From NCBI RefSeq assembly GCF_005893125.1, contig NZ_VCJS01000018.1:42048-106047 (forward strand): a DNA stretch of 64,000 bases, read 5' to 3'. Every line of letters starts with the position of its first letter. Positions within the stretch are counted from its first letter, which is position 1. A program made the translations under genes and the position numbers. Of the stretch, positions 50,651-60,289 are shown piece by piece. The notes under the pieces are model-generated. The model was not told the DNA's origin and did no database searches. It saw only the letters and a list, made by a program, of their open reading frames with translations. Source of the stretch: Nonomuraea basaltis (GTDB lineage: Bacteria > Actinomycetota > Actinomycetes > Streptosporangiales > Streptosporangiaceae).

Positions 50651-51997
50651 ATGGCAGAGATCGTCGGCGGAGGACGTCCGGTCAACGACGCCGAACGGCG
50701 CGTGATCGCATATTTGCGCGACCACGCGCCCGCCGACTGGCTGCTGCTGCACAACATCGAGGTCCCGCGCGGCCTCGACGTCTTCGAGGTCGACCTGCTC
50801 GTGCTGACCGGCCACTCGCTCGTGGTCGTGGACGTCAAGGGCACCCGCGGGCGCATCGAGGTGTCGGGCACGCGCTGGTTCCCGCCGCGCAGGGAGGCGT
50901 TCGGCTCTCCCGTGGCCAAGCTGCGGGGCACCGCCAAGGCGCTGAAGGGCCTGCTGGTGTCCAAGGCCACCCAGCTCGAACGGGTCTACGTCGACGCCCT
51001 GGTCGTGCTCACCTCGCCCGACGCCGAGCTGATCGACCCTGCCGGGCGCGACGCGGTCAACGTCACGACCCTGCCCGAGCTGCTGGCCACGCTGAGCAAC
51101 GTCTCGCGGGTCAGGCGCGGGTGCAGCCCGCACGCGCGGCCGTACATGACCGCGATTCTCGACGCGCTCAACCAGAGCGTGCGCCGCAGCACGGCGCCGC
51201 CCAGGTTCGGCAACTGGGAGGTCGAGGAGCAGCTCGGCGGCGATACCAAGGTCACCGAATATCGCGCCTTCAACGCGACGCTGCCGGGCAGCGAGACCGT
51301 GCTGCTGCGGGTCTACCAGGCCGATCCGATGGCCGACCACGAGGCGCGGGCGGCCGAGCGGCAGCGCATCGCCAACGCGTACCAGACGCTGGCCAGGATC
51401 CCGCCGCACCCGTGCGTGGTGCGCTCGCGCGACTTCTTCGCCATCGACGACGAGAGCCGGTTCGTGCTGGTGCTCGACGACGTGCACGGCCAGGCGCTGC
51501 ACCTGTCGCTGGGCCGGGGCGAGCGGATGGGCGTGATCCAGGATCTGCTGCGCGGGCTGGCGCACGCGCACGCCAACGGCGTCATGCACCGGGCGCTCAC
51601 GCCCGCCTGCGTACTGGTCACCGACGACGGGCACGCGGTGCTGACCGGGTTCGACTACGCCAAGCCGGGGCCGCGCAACTACACCGTCGCCCACGAGCTG
51701 GGCAACGTACTGGACGCGCACTACGTGGCGCCGGAGTGCCAGGAGCGGCCCGACCGGATGACGACGGCCTCCGACGTCTACGCGGCGGGGGCGATCGCCT
51801 ACCAGCTCCTCACCGGGGAGCTCCCGACGAGCGCCGACGCCCACGGCCCGGACGTGCCGGAGGTGGTGCGCAGGATGCTCGACCACTCCCCCGCCAAGCG
51901 GCCGACCGCCGCCGAGGCGCTCGACGCCCTGGAGGGCGCGCGGCCGCAGAAATCGCGGCTCAGGCGACTGGTACGTCGCATAGTGTCCGGATCATGA
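50651..51997 (+). CDS. NERD nuclease-related domain fused to a pseudokinase
   Basis: A 448-residue fusion. Residues ~10-120 form a NERD domain (FEVDLLVLTGHSLVVVDVKG, with the D-x-K-type nuclease core), and residues ~175-435 a protein-kinase fold. Catalytic motifs are lost: HRALTPACVLV replaces HRDxxxxN, GFDYA replaces DFG, and VLLRVY replaces the lysine strand, so phosphotransfer is unlikely. NERD-kinase fusions occur in the PglW component of phage defence, but this protein is much shorter. The GNAT gene overlaps its stop. Function unknown. Confidence 0.8.
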   Translation: MAEIVGGGRPVNDAERRVIAYLRDHAPADWLLLHNIEVPRGLDVFEVDLLVLTGHSLVVVDVKGTRGRIEVSGTRWFPPRREAFGSPVAKLRGTAKALKGLLVSKATQLERVYVDALVVLTSPDAELIDPAGRDAVNVTTLPELLATLSNVSRVRRGCSPHARPYMTAILDALNQSVRRSTAPPRFGNWEVEEQLGGDTKVTEYRAFNATLPGSETVLLRVYQADPMADHEARAAERQRIANAYQTLARIPPHPCVVRSRDFFAIDDESRFVLVLDDVHGQALHLSLGRGERMGVIQDLLRGLAHAHANGVMHRALTPACVLVTDDGHAVLTGFDYAKPGPRNYTVAHELGNVLDAHYVAPECQERPDRMTTASDVYAAGAIAYQLLTGELPTSADAHGPDVPEVVRRMLDHSPAKRPTAAEALDALEGARPQKSRLRRLVRRIVSGS

Positions 51998-52506
51998 CCA
52001 TCAGACTGCGTGCCGTCGACGAGGACGACCTGCCCTTCCTCCACCGGCTCACCAGCGACCCGGACAGCACCGGCGACTTCCAGTGGTACGGCTGGCAAGA
52101 CCCGCACCGCCTGCGCAAACGCTGGGAGGACAACGGGATGCTCGGCGACGAGGGCGGCACTTTGATCATGGCGGCGGACGACGACCGGATCGGTTTCGTG
52201 TCGTGGCGCAAGATGGTCGCCGACCGGGCCAGCTACAGCTGGGCGATGGGGCTGATCGTGGCGCCGGAGTTCCGGGGCAAGGGCTACGGCACCGAGGCGC
52301 AGAAGCTGATCGCGCGATACTTGTTCGACCACACGACGGTCAATCGGATCGAGGCGTCCACCGAGATCGACAACGTGGCCGAGCAGCGGGCGCTGGAGAA
52401 GGCCGGGTTCACCCGCGAGGGCGTGCTGCGCGGCGGCGGGTTTCGCGCGGGCAAGTGGCGCGACGGCGTGCTCTACAGCATGATCCGCTCCGACCTCGAC
52501 GGCTGA
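51994..52506 (+). CDS. GNAT family N-acetyltransferase
   Basis: A 170-residue GNAT. GLIVAPEFRGKGYGTEAQ is the acetyl-CoA pyrophosphate-binding loop, and RIEASTEIDNVAEQRALEKAGF is the C-terminal signature of RimJ/RimL-like members. Substrate unknown. The ATG overlaps the stop codon of the NERD-pseudokinase gene, so the two are translationally coupled. Confidence 0.9.
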   Translation: MTIRLRAVDEDDLPFLHRLTSDPDSTGDFQWYGWQDPHRLRKRWEDNGMLGDEGGTLIMAADDDRIGFVSWRKMVADRASYSWAMGLIVAPEFRGKGYGTEAQKLIARYLFDHTTVNRIEASTEIDNVAEQRALEKAGFTREGVLRGGGFRAGKWRDGVLYSMIRSDLDG

Positions 52507-52536
52507 TTCACGTTCGAGCACTGCGGCAGCCGGCCA

Positions 52537-53340
52537 CTACGCCTGCGTGATCGTGTCCAGGACGTCGATGACGTACAACCTGGGCTGATCGCCGGGAGAG
52601 GGCACCGCCACCCGGCAGCCGGCCCGCTTCCCGACGAGCGTGTGCAGCCAGGCCGGGGGCACCGCCCCCGGCATCAGCGGGTACGCGCTCGGCCCGCCCC
52701 GCCGGTACGACGAGTCCACGATCACGCGGGACGGCCACGACGCGGCCACGTACTGGATGATCACTTTCGCGCCCGCCACGATCTCCTGCCCTGAGCCGTC
52801 GATGAGCGTGCGCGGCGGCGCGGCGGGCGTGAGGTCGGCGGGGATCACCGGCAGCGTACGGCCGACCAGCCGGGCGTCCGGCGGATAGCCGCCCAGGATG
52901 TCGAAGACCAGGACGAGCGTGTCCGCGGGCGAGACGCCGGTCAGCGGCACGTTCGGGCCCAGCGCCTCGGCGGCCCGGCTGACCAGCATGACCCGGCTGC
53001 CGGCAGGATGACCGATGAGCGACTGCCGCCAGGTATCCGAAATCTGCCGGCCGTCGAAGACGACTGTGGTGGGCTGGTTGGCGTCGTACGTGCTCATGTA
53101 CGGCTGGTTGCCCGACCACCGCCGGATGTCCACGTCCGCGAGCACCACGTCACCCGGCACGGTACGCCGCCCGCTCCCCACCGACAGCACCGTGACCCGC
53201 GGCGTGCGGCCCGGCTTGCCCTTGGGTATGGCGACGACCGGCTTGGTGCCGACCGTGCCGGTGACGACGGGCTGTGTGCCCTCCTCCGCCAGGCCACACG
53301 ACGTGGCGAGCATGAAGATGGCAGGCCAGAACAGGCGCAC
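52537..53340 (-). CDS. Lipoprotein with tandem FKBP-type peptidyl-prolyl isomerase domains
   Basis: A 267-residue lipoprotein precursor. The signal ends in the lipobox LATSC (Cys at about residue 15). Two FKBP-like domains follow (~45-145 and ~155-265), each with the VVxVxY/RxW strand and a GxxxGSRVML or GKRAGCRVAVP segment. The active-site aromatic residues are only partly kept (VRR-W in the first, IQYVAASW in the second), so activity is uncertain. GTG at 53340 has GGAGG 5 nt upstream. It would act outside the membrane as a folding helper. Confidence 0.8.
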   Translation of the reverse strand: MRLFWPAIFMLATSCGLAEEGTQPVVTGTVGTKPVVAIPKGKPGRTPRVTVLSVGSGRRTVPGDVVLADVDIRRWSGNQPYMSTYDANQPTTVVFDGRQISDTWRQSLIGHPAGSRVMLVSRAAEALGPNVPLTGVSPADTLVLVFDILGGYPPDARLVGRTLPVIPADLTPAAPPRTLIDGSGQEIVAGAKVIIQYVAASWPSRVIVDSSYRRGGPSAYPLMPGAVPPAWLHTLVGKRAGCRVAVPSPGDQPRLYVIDVLDTITQA

Positions 53341-53512
53341 GAGATCCTCCAGACGCAAACCCGAAGGGGTTACTTGCCTCGATGGGCAAAAGCAAAGCTT
53401 CGCGTCTGGCCATCTCACGACAAAGGGCGCGGGAGACTGGGACCGTGAGCGAGCGTGGCGAGCCAACCAAGAGACACAACAGCATGCTCACAGGACTGAC
53501 GCAGGAGGGCCT

Positions 53513-54553
53513 GTGAGCAAGCCGAACCTCGCGCGCAGGGTCGCCGACGCGGCCGAGATCGCGCTGACCACCCGCAAATACGTGACGTTCATCGACGTGG
53601 TCACGGGGCTGCGCTGGCTGCACTCCAGGCACGTGGACACCTGGCGGCAGGGCCGGGCCGCCACGCTGGCCGAGCTGGCCGACGTGGATGAGGACCGCCT
53701 GCTCACCGCGGTCGCGCTGCTGAAGGACTGGGCGCTGGCCAAGGGACTCAAGCCCGTGGACACGCCCTATGTGGCCGGCACCCGCGACCGCCGCGAGCTG
53801 CGCTTCACCGCCCGCCATCCGCAGGACGCCTTCCGCGTTCACTGGATCTCGCCCGACCTCAGCGAGGCCAGGGTGCGCCGGCTCACCGAGCGGCAGAGCA
53901 AGGCGCCGGACCTGGTGGCGGTGGCCCCGCTCAACGCGTGGACGTGCGCGGACTGCGGCGACACAGGCCCATACCTGATCATGGAAGAGGAGAGGCCGCA
54001 CTGCCTGACCTGCGCGGACATGGACCACCTGGCGTTCCTGCCGGCCGGTAACGCGGCGCTCAGCCGCCGTGCCAAGCAGGAGAGCGGGCTGTCGGCGGTG
54101 GTCGTGCAGTACAACCGGCGGCGCAAGGTCTACCAGCGCCTCGGCCTGCTGGTCGAGCAGGCGGCGCTGGACGCGGCCGAGGAGCGGTGCCTGGCCGACG
54201 AGGAGGTGCGCCTGCGCCGCCGCGAGCGCGACCGGGTCCGCAGGGCCGAGCAGGACGTCGACTTCCAGGCCCGCATGGCGGCCGAGATCGCCCGGCTGTT
54301 CCCTGGCTGCCCGGCGCCGCGGGCGCAGGAGATCGCCGAGCACGCGGGGCAGCGCGGCAGCGGCCGGGTGGGCAGGTCGGCGGCGGCCAGGGCGCTCGAC
54401 GAGAACGCGATCACGCTGGCCGTGATCGCCTCGATCCGGCACCTGGACACCGACTACGACAGCCTGCTCATGTCGGGCGTGCCGCGGATGGAGGCCCGCG
54501 ATCTGATCAGGGACCGCATCGAGCGCAAGCTGGAGGAGTTCCGCCGCCCGTGA
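53513..54553 (+). CDS. DUF2293 domain-containing protein
   Basis: A 346-residue protein. A central zinc-ribbon-like segment has two CxxC pairs (TCADCGD and HCLTCAD) around residues 143-165, followed by a charged coiled region, and the C-terminal ~85 residues match DUF2293, including HLDTDYDSLLMSGVPRMEARDLI. Known members have no assigned function; nucleic-acid binding is plausible from the zinc ribbon and basic composition. GTG at 53513 has GGAGG about 4 nt upstream. Confidence 0.85.
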   Translation: MSKPNLARRVADAAEIALTTRKYVTFIDVVTGLRWLHSRHVDTWRQGRAATLAELADVDEDRLLTAVALLKDWALAKGLKPVDTPYVAGTRDRRELRFTARHPQDAFRVHWISPDLSEARVRRLTERQSKAPDLVAVAPLNAWTCADCGDTGPYLIMEEERPHCLTCADMDHLAFLPAGNAALSRRAKQESGLSAVVVQYNRRRKVYQRLGLLVEQAALDAAEERCLADEEVRLRRRERDRVRRAEQDVDFQARMAAEIARLFPGCPAPRAQEIAEHAGQRGSGRVGRSAAARALDENAITLAVIASIRHLDTDYDSLLMSGVPRMEARDLIRDRIERKLEEFRRP

Positions 54554-55159
54554 CTACTGAACGGCGAGGCGGAGCGCGAAACCGACCAGCAGGACGCCGG
54601 TGGCGCGCTCGATCCTGGCCCGGATCCGCGGCGTGCGCAGCAACGCCCCGGCCCAATTGATGATCAGGTTGTAGAGGCTGAACCAGAGCGCGTAGAGCGC
54701 CGCGACGACGGCCGACAGCAGCAGCGCCCGGCCCAGGGTATCGCCCTGGGCCGGCAGGAACTGCGGCAGCCACGTCACGAAGAGCAGCAGCACCTTGGGG
54801 TTGAGCAGGTTGGACAGCAGCCCCCTGCGCACGTGCGCGAGCGCCCGGGCGGCGGGCTCCGGCGCCGTGTGCGGCACGACCCGCTTCCGGCTCGACAGCA
54901 GCGCGTGCGCGCCGAGCCAGAGCAGATAGCAGATGCCGAGCGCGCGGACCACGGTGAAGGCGGTGGGCGAGGCTGCCAGCAGCGCGGACAGGCCGACCGC
55001 GGCGGCGCAGGCGTGCACCGACAGGCCCAGCAGGCCACCGAGCATGGTCAGCAGCCCGGCGACCCGGCCGTGCGCGAGGGAGTTACGCATGATCAGGGCG
55101 GCGTCCGGGCCGGGAATCATGATCATGACGAGGGTGGTGACCGCGAAGGTCAGCAGCAT
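54554..55159 (-). CDS. LysE family amino-acid translocator
   Basis: A 201-residue integral membrane protein with about six hydrophobic segments, starting PGPDAALIMRNSLAHGRVAGLL, the LysE/RhtB signature. Such exporters release amino acids or small metabolites. The gene follows the kynureninase gene on the same strand after ~110 bp, so it might export a pathway intermediate, though this is positional inference. Its last base abuts the DUF2293 gene. Confidence 0.9.
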   Translation of the reverse strand: MLLTFAVTTLVMIMIPGPDAALIMRNSLAHGRVAGLLTMLGGLLGLSVHACAAAVGLSALLAASPTAFTVVRALGICYLLWLGAHALLSSRKRVVPHTAPEPAARALAHVRRGLLSNLLNPKVLLLFVTWLPQFLPAQGDTLGRALLLSAVVAALYALWFSLYNLIINWAGALLRTPRIRARIERATGVLLVGFALRLAVQ

Positions 55160-55270
55160 GGCGGGGGTCTCCCAGAGCTGGGGCGCGCTCCGCCGGCCCG
55201 CTCGTGCGCAGGCCGCACGGCAACGCGGGCGAACATAGATGCCTTGTGGGCAGGATGAGGATACCGGGCC

Positions 55271-56467
55271 TCAGGTGACGGCCAGCCGCCGGGCGTACCT
55301 CTCGTCTCGCCAGAGCTCCTTGTCCAGCACCTCCAGCAGGGTGGCCGCCGCGTCGCAGACGTCGGCATAGCTGATGTACAGCGGCGCGAAGCCGAACCTG
55401 AGGATGTCCGGCGCCCGGAAGTCCCCGTGCACGCCCCGGTCGATCAGTGCCCGCATGACCTGGTAGCCGCCGGGGTGCCGGAAGCTCACCTGGCTGCCGC
55501 GCGCGGCCGCGTCGGCGGGCGAGACCGGCTCCAGCGCGTCGCCGACCAGGTCGATGAAGAGCGAGGTCAGCGCCATGCTCTTGGCCCGCACCTGGTCCAT
55601 CGGCACCCGCTCCCACACGTCGAGCGCGGCCTCCAGCGCCGCGAACGACAGCACGTGCGGCGTGCTCACCGCGAACCGCCTGATCCCCTCGGCCGGGCGG
55701 TAGTCGGCCTCGAACGCGAACGGCGCGGCGTGCCCGTACCAGCCGGACAGCGCGTTCTCGGCGGTCGCGTGGTGGCGCGGGTTGACGTACAGGAACGCGG
55801 GCGCGCCAGGGCCGCCATTGAGATACTTGTACGTGCACCCGACCGCGAAATCGGCCGCCGACACGTCCACCTCCATGGCCCCCACGCTGTGGCACACGTC
55901 CCAGACCATGAGCGCCCCGGCCTCCTGGACCCGGGAGGTGACCGACGGCACGTCGTGGCGGGCGCCGGTCCGGTAGTCCACCTCCGACAGCAGCACCACA
56001 GCCGCGTCGTCGAAGCGTCCCGCCGCGAAGTCGCGGATCTCATAGCCGCCGAGCAGCGCGGCCAGCCCCTGCACCATGTAGTGGTCGGTGGGGAAGTTCC
56101 GCACGTCGGAGACGATCACCCGGCGCCCGGGACGCAGTCGCAGCGCCGCCGCCACCGCCTGGTAGACCGCGATCGACGTCGTGTTGCCCACCACGACCTG
56201 CCCGGGTCCCGCGCCGATGAGCGGGGCCAGCCGGTCGCCGGTGGTCAGCGGCTGGTCGTACCAGCCGGCGTGGTTCCAGCCGCCGACGAGCTGCCCGCCC
56301 CACTCGTCCTCGACGGCCCGCCGCACCCGCTCGGCGGTGCGCCGGGGCAGCGCGCCGAGCGAGTTGCCCACGAGGTAGACGACGCCTTCGGGCAGCACGA
56401 ACTCGTCCCTGAACTCCCGCAGCGGATCGGCGGCGTCAAGAGCGAGGCAATCGTCGCGACTTAGCAC
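55271..56467 (-). CDS. kynU: Kynureninase
   Basis: A 398-residue PLP enzyme of fold type I. The Schiff-base lysine lies in GCTYKYLNGGPGAP, with VVGNTTSIAVYQAV, LLSEVDYRTGARHDV and WDVCHSVGAMEVDV forming the cofactor site. It cleaves kynurenine or 3-hydroxykynurenine to (3-hydroxy)anthranilate and alanine. A longer ORF to 56500 exists, but GTG at 56467 has AGGAG 7 nt upstream, right after the stop codon of the solute-binding protein. It is the last gene of the catabolic operon. Confidence 0.93.
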   Translation of the reverse strand: MLSRDDCLALDAADPLREFRDEFVLPEGVVYLVGNSLGALPRRTAERVRRAVEDEWGGQLVGGWNHAGWYDQPLTTGDRLAPLIGAGPGQVVVGNTTSIAVYQAVAAALRLRPGRRVIVSDVRNFPTDHYMVQGLAALLGGYEIRDFAAGRFDDAAVVLLSEVDYRTGARHDVPSVTSRVQEAGALMVWDVCHSVGAMEVDVSAADFAVGCTYKYLNGGPGAPAFLYVNPRHHATAENALSGWYGHAAPFAFEADYRPAEGIRRFAVSTPHVLSFAALEAALDVWERVPMDQVRAKSMALTSLFIDLVGDALEPVSPADAAARGSQVSFRHPGGYQVMRALIDRGVHGDFRAPDILRFGFAPLYISYADVCDAAATLLEVLDKELWRDERYARRLAVT

Positions 56468-56471
56468 CCAT

Positions 56472-57575
56472 TCACTCCTGTTGTGGTGGGATGGTGGCAA
56501 TTACACGGTTTACACCATTCTGGTACTCGCGGGCGTACCAGTTCTGCACCGGGTTGTGCCGCGCGTCCAGCCGGAAGCTGCCGCGCGGGCCGGCCAGCTC
56601 GCCCACCTCGGCCAGCCCGCGCGCCAGATCGCGGCCCCCGGACAGCGCCGCGTCGATGAGCCGCATGGCGTCCCAGCTCTGCAGCGCGACCGCGGAAGGG
56701 TTCTTGCCGGTCCTGGCCCGCCACCTGGCGACGAACGCGGCGTTGTCCGGGTTGTCCAGCGCGGGCGAGTACATGCCGACGCTCGTGATGCCCTCCGCGT
56801 CCGGCCCGATGGCCCGGACCACGTCCTCGTCCGTGAGGTTCTGGCAGGTCAGCAGCTCGATCCTGGCGTCGTAGCCGAGCTGCTTGAACGCCCTGGCGAA
56901 CGTGACCGCCTCGCCGCCTGCGTAGAAGGCGTACAGGAGCCCGGCCTCCGGCGGGATCTGCGCCAGGTACGGCTCCAGGTCCGCGGGGCCGCCGTACGGC
57001 GTGAGGATCCGCTTGAGCGGCCGGGCGCCGTAGCCCTCGGTGAAGCCGCTGAGCGTCTCGACGCCCGCGGAGTAGTCGGAGGCCATGAGCACGACGTCCT
57101 GCCGACCGTACCGCTCGGCGGCGTAGCGGCCGGCGGCGTAGCCGTGGTCGTGGTTGGTGTACGAGACGCGGAAGACGTTCGGGCCGCCCAGCTCGTCCGC
57201 GCCCGCGTTGGCGATCACCACGGGCGTCCCGCCCGCCGTCCTGACCACCGCCTCGGCCACGGGAGAGGCGATCAATCCGGTGATCACATCCACGCGATCG
57301 TCCTCGATGAGCCGCCTGGCCTGCTTCTGGCCCTCCTCCGGGTTGCCCGCGTCGTCGGCCACGACGAGCGCGGCGGGCCGGCCGCCCAGGCTGCCGCCGT
57401 GGTCGTCCAGGTAGAGGCGCATGGCGGTCTCCATGTCGTCACCGAGCATGGCGTACACGCCGGTCTGAGAGATGATCGCGCCGACCTTGACCGGCGGGTC
57501 GTCCTCGTCCGGCGGCAGCGTCCCGCCGCAACCGGCGGCCATGAGCACGACAAGCCCCAGCACAGGCACGCGCAT
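56472..57575 (-). CDS. ABC transporter substrate-binding lipoprotein (LivJ/AmiC-type)
   Basis: A 367-residue lipoprotein precursor with the lipobox LMAAGC. The periplasmic-binding fold type I is shown by VKVGAIISQTGVYAMLG, VVADDAGNPEEGQKQARRLIED and the VDVITGLIASPVAEAV stretch, as in branched-chain amino acid or amide-binding proteins. No permease or ATPase genes are adjacent. Its place between ACMSD and kynU suggests it binds kynurenine, anthranilate or a related aromatic, which is inferred from context. Confidence 0.88.
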   Translation of the reverse strand: MRVPVLGLVVLMAAGCGGTLPPDEDDPPVKVGAIISQTGVYAMLGDDMETAMRLYLDDHGGSLGGRPAALVVADDAGNPEEGQKQARRLIEDDRVDVITGLIASPVAEAVVRTAGGTPVVIANAGADELGGPNVFRVSYTNHDHGYAAGRYAAERYGRQDVVLMASDYSAGVETLSGFTEGYGARPLKRILTPYGGPADLEPYLAQIPPEAGLLYAFYAGGEAVTFARAFKQLGYDARIELLTCQNLTDEDVVRAIGPDAEGITSVGMYSPALDNPDNAAFVARWRARTGKNPSAVALQSWDAMRLIDAALSGGRDLARGLAEVGELAGPRGSFRLDARHNPVQNWYAREYQNGVNRVIATIPPQQE

Positions 57576-57588
57576 GGGGAAGCTCCCT

Positions 57589-58557
57589 TCAGCCCAGGAA
57601 CGCCTCGGCGTTGGCTGCGAGCAGCTTGGCGCGGGCCGTGCCGGACAGGAAGCGGGCGTGCCGGATCAGGTCACCCGCGGGTGACTCGCCGAGCGGATAG
57701 GGAAAGTCGCTGCCGAGCATCACATGGTCCTCCCCGAGAGTGTCGACGAGCAGCCGCAGCGCGCGCTCGTCGAAGACGGCAGAGTCGACGCTGAACCTGC
57801 CGAGGTAGTGGGACGGCGGCCGCTCAGAGACGCCGACCAGGTCGCGCCTGCGGTGCCAGGCGTTCTCGAACCGGCCGAGCCAGAACGCGAACGAGCCACC
57901 GCCGTGCGCGAAGCAGATCCGCAGCGTGTCCGGGACGCGGTCGAACACGCCGCCGAGGATCATCGCCAGGATGGACATGTGCGTCTCCGCGGGCATCCCG
58001 ACGAGCCACTGCGCCATCCACCGCTCGACGCGCGGTCCGTTGGGCAGGTCCCACGGGTGCACGAAGACGGGAACGTTCCTTTCCGCGCAGTGCTGGAGGA
58101 ACTCGACGACTCCGGGGTCGTCGAGGTCGCGGTCGCCGACGTGGTTGCCGATCTCCACGCCCCGGTGGCCGCCGGCCAGGCAGCGGTCGAGCTCCGCGCA
58201 GGCCAGGTCAGGGTCCTGCAGCGGCACTTGGCAGAACGGGATCAGGCGCTCGTCCCGGCAGATCTCGAGTGCGAGGTCGTTGAAGACCCGCGCGATCCGC
58301 ACGCCCTCCTCGGCCGGCCGGTCGTAGCCGAAGAAGACGGGGGTGGGCGAGACCACCTGCCGGTCCACGCCGTCCTCGTCCATCCTTTTCAGCCGGACCC
58401 GCGGGTCCCAGCAGTCATCCTGAATTTTCCGGAAATCTCGGTCGTTGACGAGGATCGTCGCTTCGCGCTCCGACTCGACCCTCAGTCTGGGCGCCCCGGG
58501 CCAGCCCAGCTCGGGCCAGCCCTTGGGCACGTGGTGCGTGTGGACGTCGATGACCAT
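57589..58557 (-). CDS. 2-amino-3-carboxymuconate-6-semialdehyde decarboxylase (ACMSD)
   Basis: A 322-residue metal-dependent amidohydrolase-fold decarboxylase. DVHTHHVPKGW gives the first zinc ligands, FVHPWDLPNG and CFAHGGGSFAFWLGR further histidines, and GSDFPYP the metal-binding Asp. ACMSD converts the ring-cleavage product of 3-hydroxyanthranilate to 2-aminomuconate semialdehyde. It starts directly after the dioxygenase stop codon (TAGATG), consistent with consecutive steps. Confidence 0.92.
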   Translation of the reverse strand: MVIDVHTHHVPKGWPELGWPGAPRLRVESEREATILVNDRDFRKIQDDCWDPRVRLKRMDEDGVDRQVVSPTPVFFGYDRPAEEGVRIARVFNDLALEICRDERLIPFCQVPLQDPDLACAELDRCLAGGHRGVEIGNHVGDRDLDDPGVVEFLQHCAERNVPVFVHPWDLPNGPRVERWMAQWLVGMPAETHMSILAMILGGVFDRVPDTLRICFAHGGGSFAFWLGRFENAWHRRRDLVGVSERPPSHYLGRFSVDSAVFDERALRLLVDTLGEDHVMLGSDFPYPLGESPAGDLIRHARFLSGTARAKLLAANAEAFLG

Positions 58558-59073
58558 CTAGCCCTTGCCAGGATGCAGCGCGCCGCACCGGTCGCAGGTG
58601 CGGGCCTTCTCGTCGGCGTAGAACGCCTCGAAGACCGGCGGCAGGTCCTTGACGATGTCGCGCACCTGCAGCTCGACCTCGTGCACCCGGTTGCCGCACT
58701 CCATGCAGTACCACTGGAACCTCTCCAGCGTGCCCTCCGGCCGGATCTTCTCCACGACCAGCCCGACGGACCCGGCCTCGGGCCGCTGCGGCGAGTGCGG
58801 CATGCGTTGCGGCAGCAGCCACATCTGCCCCTCGCGGATGTGCACGGTCTCGGGGCCGTTCTCGGTGACGACGTTGACGTGCATGTTGCCGCGCACCTGG
58901 TAGAACAGCTCCTCGTACGGGTCGACGTGGAAGTCGGTCCTGGAGTTGGGCCCGCCGACCACCATCACGATGAAGTCGTCGGCCCCCTCGAAGACCACCT
59001 TGTTGCCGACCGGCGGCTTGAGCAGGTGGGCGTGCTCGTCGATCCATCGGGTGAAGTCGATGGGCGGAATCAT
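58558..59073 (-). CDS. 3-hydroxyanthranilate 3,4-dioxygenase
   Basis: A 171-residue cupin. The iron ligands are in [13 protein letters not shown] (His and Glu) and PHSPQRPE (His). The C-terminus has the rubredoxin-like site of bacterial enzymes, CMECG and CDRCG. It opens the ring of 3-hydroxyanthranilate to 2-amino-3-carboxymuconate semialdehyde. The ATG overlaps the stop of the deaminase gene. Confidence 0.94.
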   Translation of the reverse strand: MIPPIDFTRWIDEHAHLLKPPVGNKVVFEGADDFIVMVVGGPNSRTDFHVDPYEELFYQVRGNMHVNVVTENGPETVHIREGQMWLLPQRMPHSPQRPEAGSVGLVVEKIRPEGTLERFQWYCMECGNRVHEVELQVRDIVKDLPPVFEAFYADEKARTCDRCGALHPGKG

Positions 59074-59495
59074 GATCGCTCCTGTGGATGGTAGGCGACA
59101 GCTTGCATCTCGATGAGCAGGTGCGGGTGCGGCAGCTGGTGCACCGCGACCGTGGTCCTGGTGGGCCCCTCCTCGTCGAAGAACTCGGCGTAGACCTCGT
59201 TGTAGCCCTTGAAGTCGTTCATGTTCACCAAGTACACGGTTATCTGCACGAGATCGGCGAGCGACCCTCCGGCCGCCTTGAGGATGTCGCCGATGTTCTC
59301 GATGACCGCCCTGGTCTGCGCGCGGATGTCCAGGTTCGTTGCCCCGTACTTGTCGACCTCCACGCCCACGAACGTGTCGTCCGTCCGGCGGCAGCTCGTG
59401 CCCGAGACGTAGAGGAAGTCTCCCGCCCGCTTGACGTGCGGAAACCTGCCACGCGGGGTGGCCTTCCCGGGCACGCGCATGGCCTTGGGCCTCAC
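59070..59495 (-). CDS. RidA-family protein, probable 2-aminomuconate deaminase
   Basis: A 141-residue YjgF/YER057c/UK114 protein. [29 protein letters not shown] and [17 protein letters not shown] are the family signatures. Within this operon the expected job is deamination of 2-aminomuconate to 4-oxalocrotonate (as for NbaF/AmnD). GTG at 59495 overlaps the hydratase stop codon (GTGA), so a longer upstream ORF is not needed. Confidence 0.88.
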   Translation of the reverse strand: MRPKAMRVPGKATPRGRFPHVKRAGDFLYVSGTSCRRTDDTFVGVEVDKYGATNLDIRAQTRAVIENIGDILKAAGGSLADLVQITVYLVNMNDFKGYNEVYAEFFDEEGPTRTTVAVHQLPHPHLLIEMQAVAYHPQERS

Positions 59496-60289
59496 TTGCC
59501 GAACACCGCCCGCACCGATCCGAGCCCCTCGATGTGCGCCTCGAACGCGTCCTCGGGCTCGACCGGCACCACCGGACCGAGCGCGCCCGTCAGCACCACC
59601 TCGCCCGCCCGCAGCGGCCGGTCGGTCCGGCCCAGCCGCGCGGCCAGCCAGACTGCGGCGTTGAGCGGGTTGCCCAGGCACCTGGCGCCCGATCCGGCCG
59701 AGACCTCCTTACCGTCGCGGGTCATCGTCATCCCGGCCGCCCGCAGGTCGAGCCCCATCAGGGAGACAGGCGTGTTGCCCAGCACGAACACCCCGCTGGA
59801 GGCGTTGTCGGACACCGTGTCGGCCGACGTGATGTCCCAGCCGGCGATCCGCGAGTCGGCTATCTCGATGGCGGGCAGCGCGAACTCCACCGCCCTGATC
59901 ACCTCGGCCACCGTGAAGGGCCCGCCCACCAGGTCCGCGCCGAGCACGAGTGCCACCTCGGCCTCGGCCCGCGGCTGCAGGAGCCGGTCGTACGGGATGG
60001 GCTGCCCGTCGAGGTAGGCCATGTCCGCGAAGAGCGCGCCGCAGGTCGGCTGGTCGATGCCGAGCTGCCGCTGCACGTCGGGGTTCGTGACACCGATCTT
60101 CCGGCCGGCCGGCCGGCGCCCCTCGCCGAGCGCCCGCCGCGTGTTGATCTCCTGTACGGCGTACGCGTCGGCGGCGGTGCCGATCAGGTCCCTGATCGGT
60201 GCGCACGGCTTGCCGGATCGCGCGGCCTCGACCAGCCGGTCGGCGGCCTGGGCGCGCGCGTCCACGGCCTCGGACCATTCGTCATGCAT
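59492..60289 (-). CDS. 2-oxopent-4-enoate hydratase / 4-oxalocrotonate decarboxylase family protein
   Basis: A 265-residue member of the hydratase/decarboxylase family. [46 protein letters not shown] and [13 protein letters not shown] are the conserved blocks. The pattern is closer to DmpE-type hydratases than to DmpH-type decarboxylases by eye, so hydration of 2-oxopent-4-dienoate is the best guess. It overlaps the aldehyde dehydrogenase gene by 8 bp. A separate decarboxylase is not present. Confidence 0.85.
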   Translation of the reverse strand: MHDEWSEAVDARAQAADRLVEAARSGKPCAPIRDLIGTAADAYAVQEINTRRALGEGRRPAGRKIGVTNPDVQRQLGIDQPTCGALFADMAYLDGQPIPYDRLLQPRAEAEVALVLGADLVGGPFTVAEVIRAVEFALPAIEIADSRIAGWDITSADTVSDNASSGVFVLGNTPVSLMGLDLRAAGMTMTRDGKEVSAGSGARCLGNPLNAAVWLAARLGRTDRPLRAGEVVLTGALGPVVPVEPEDAFEAHIEGLGSVRAVFGK

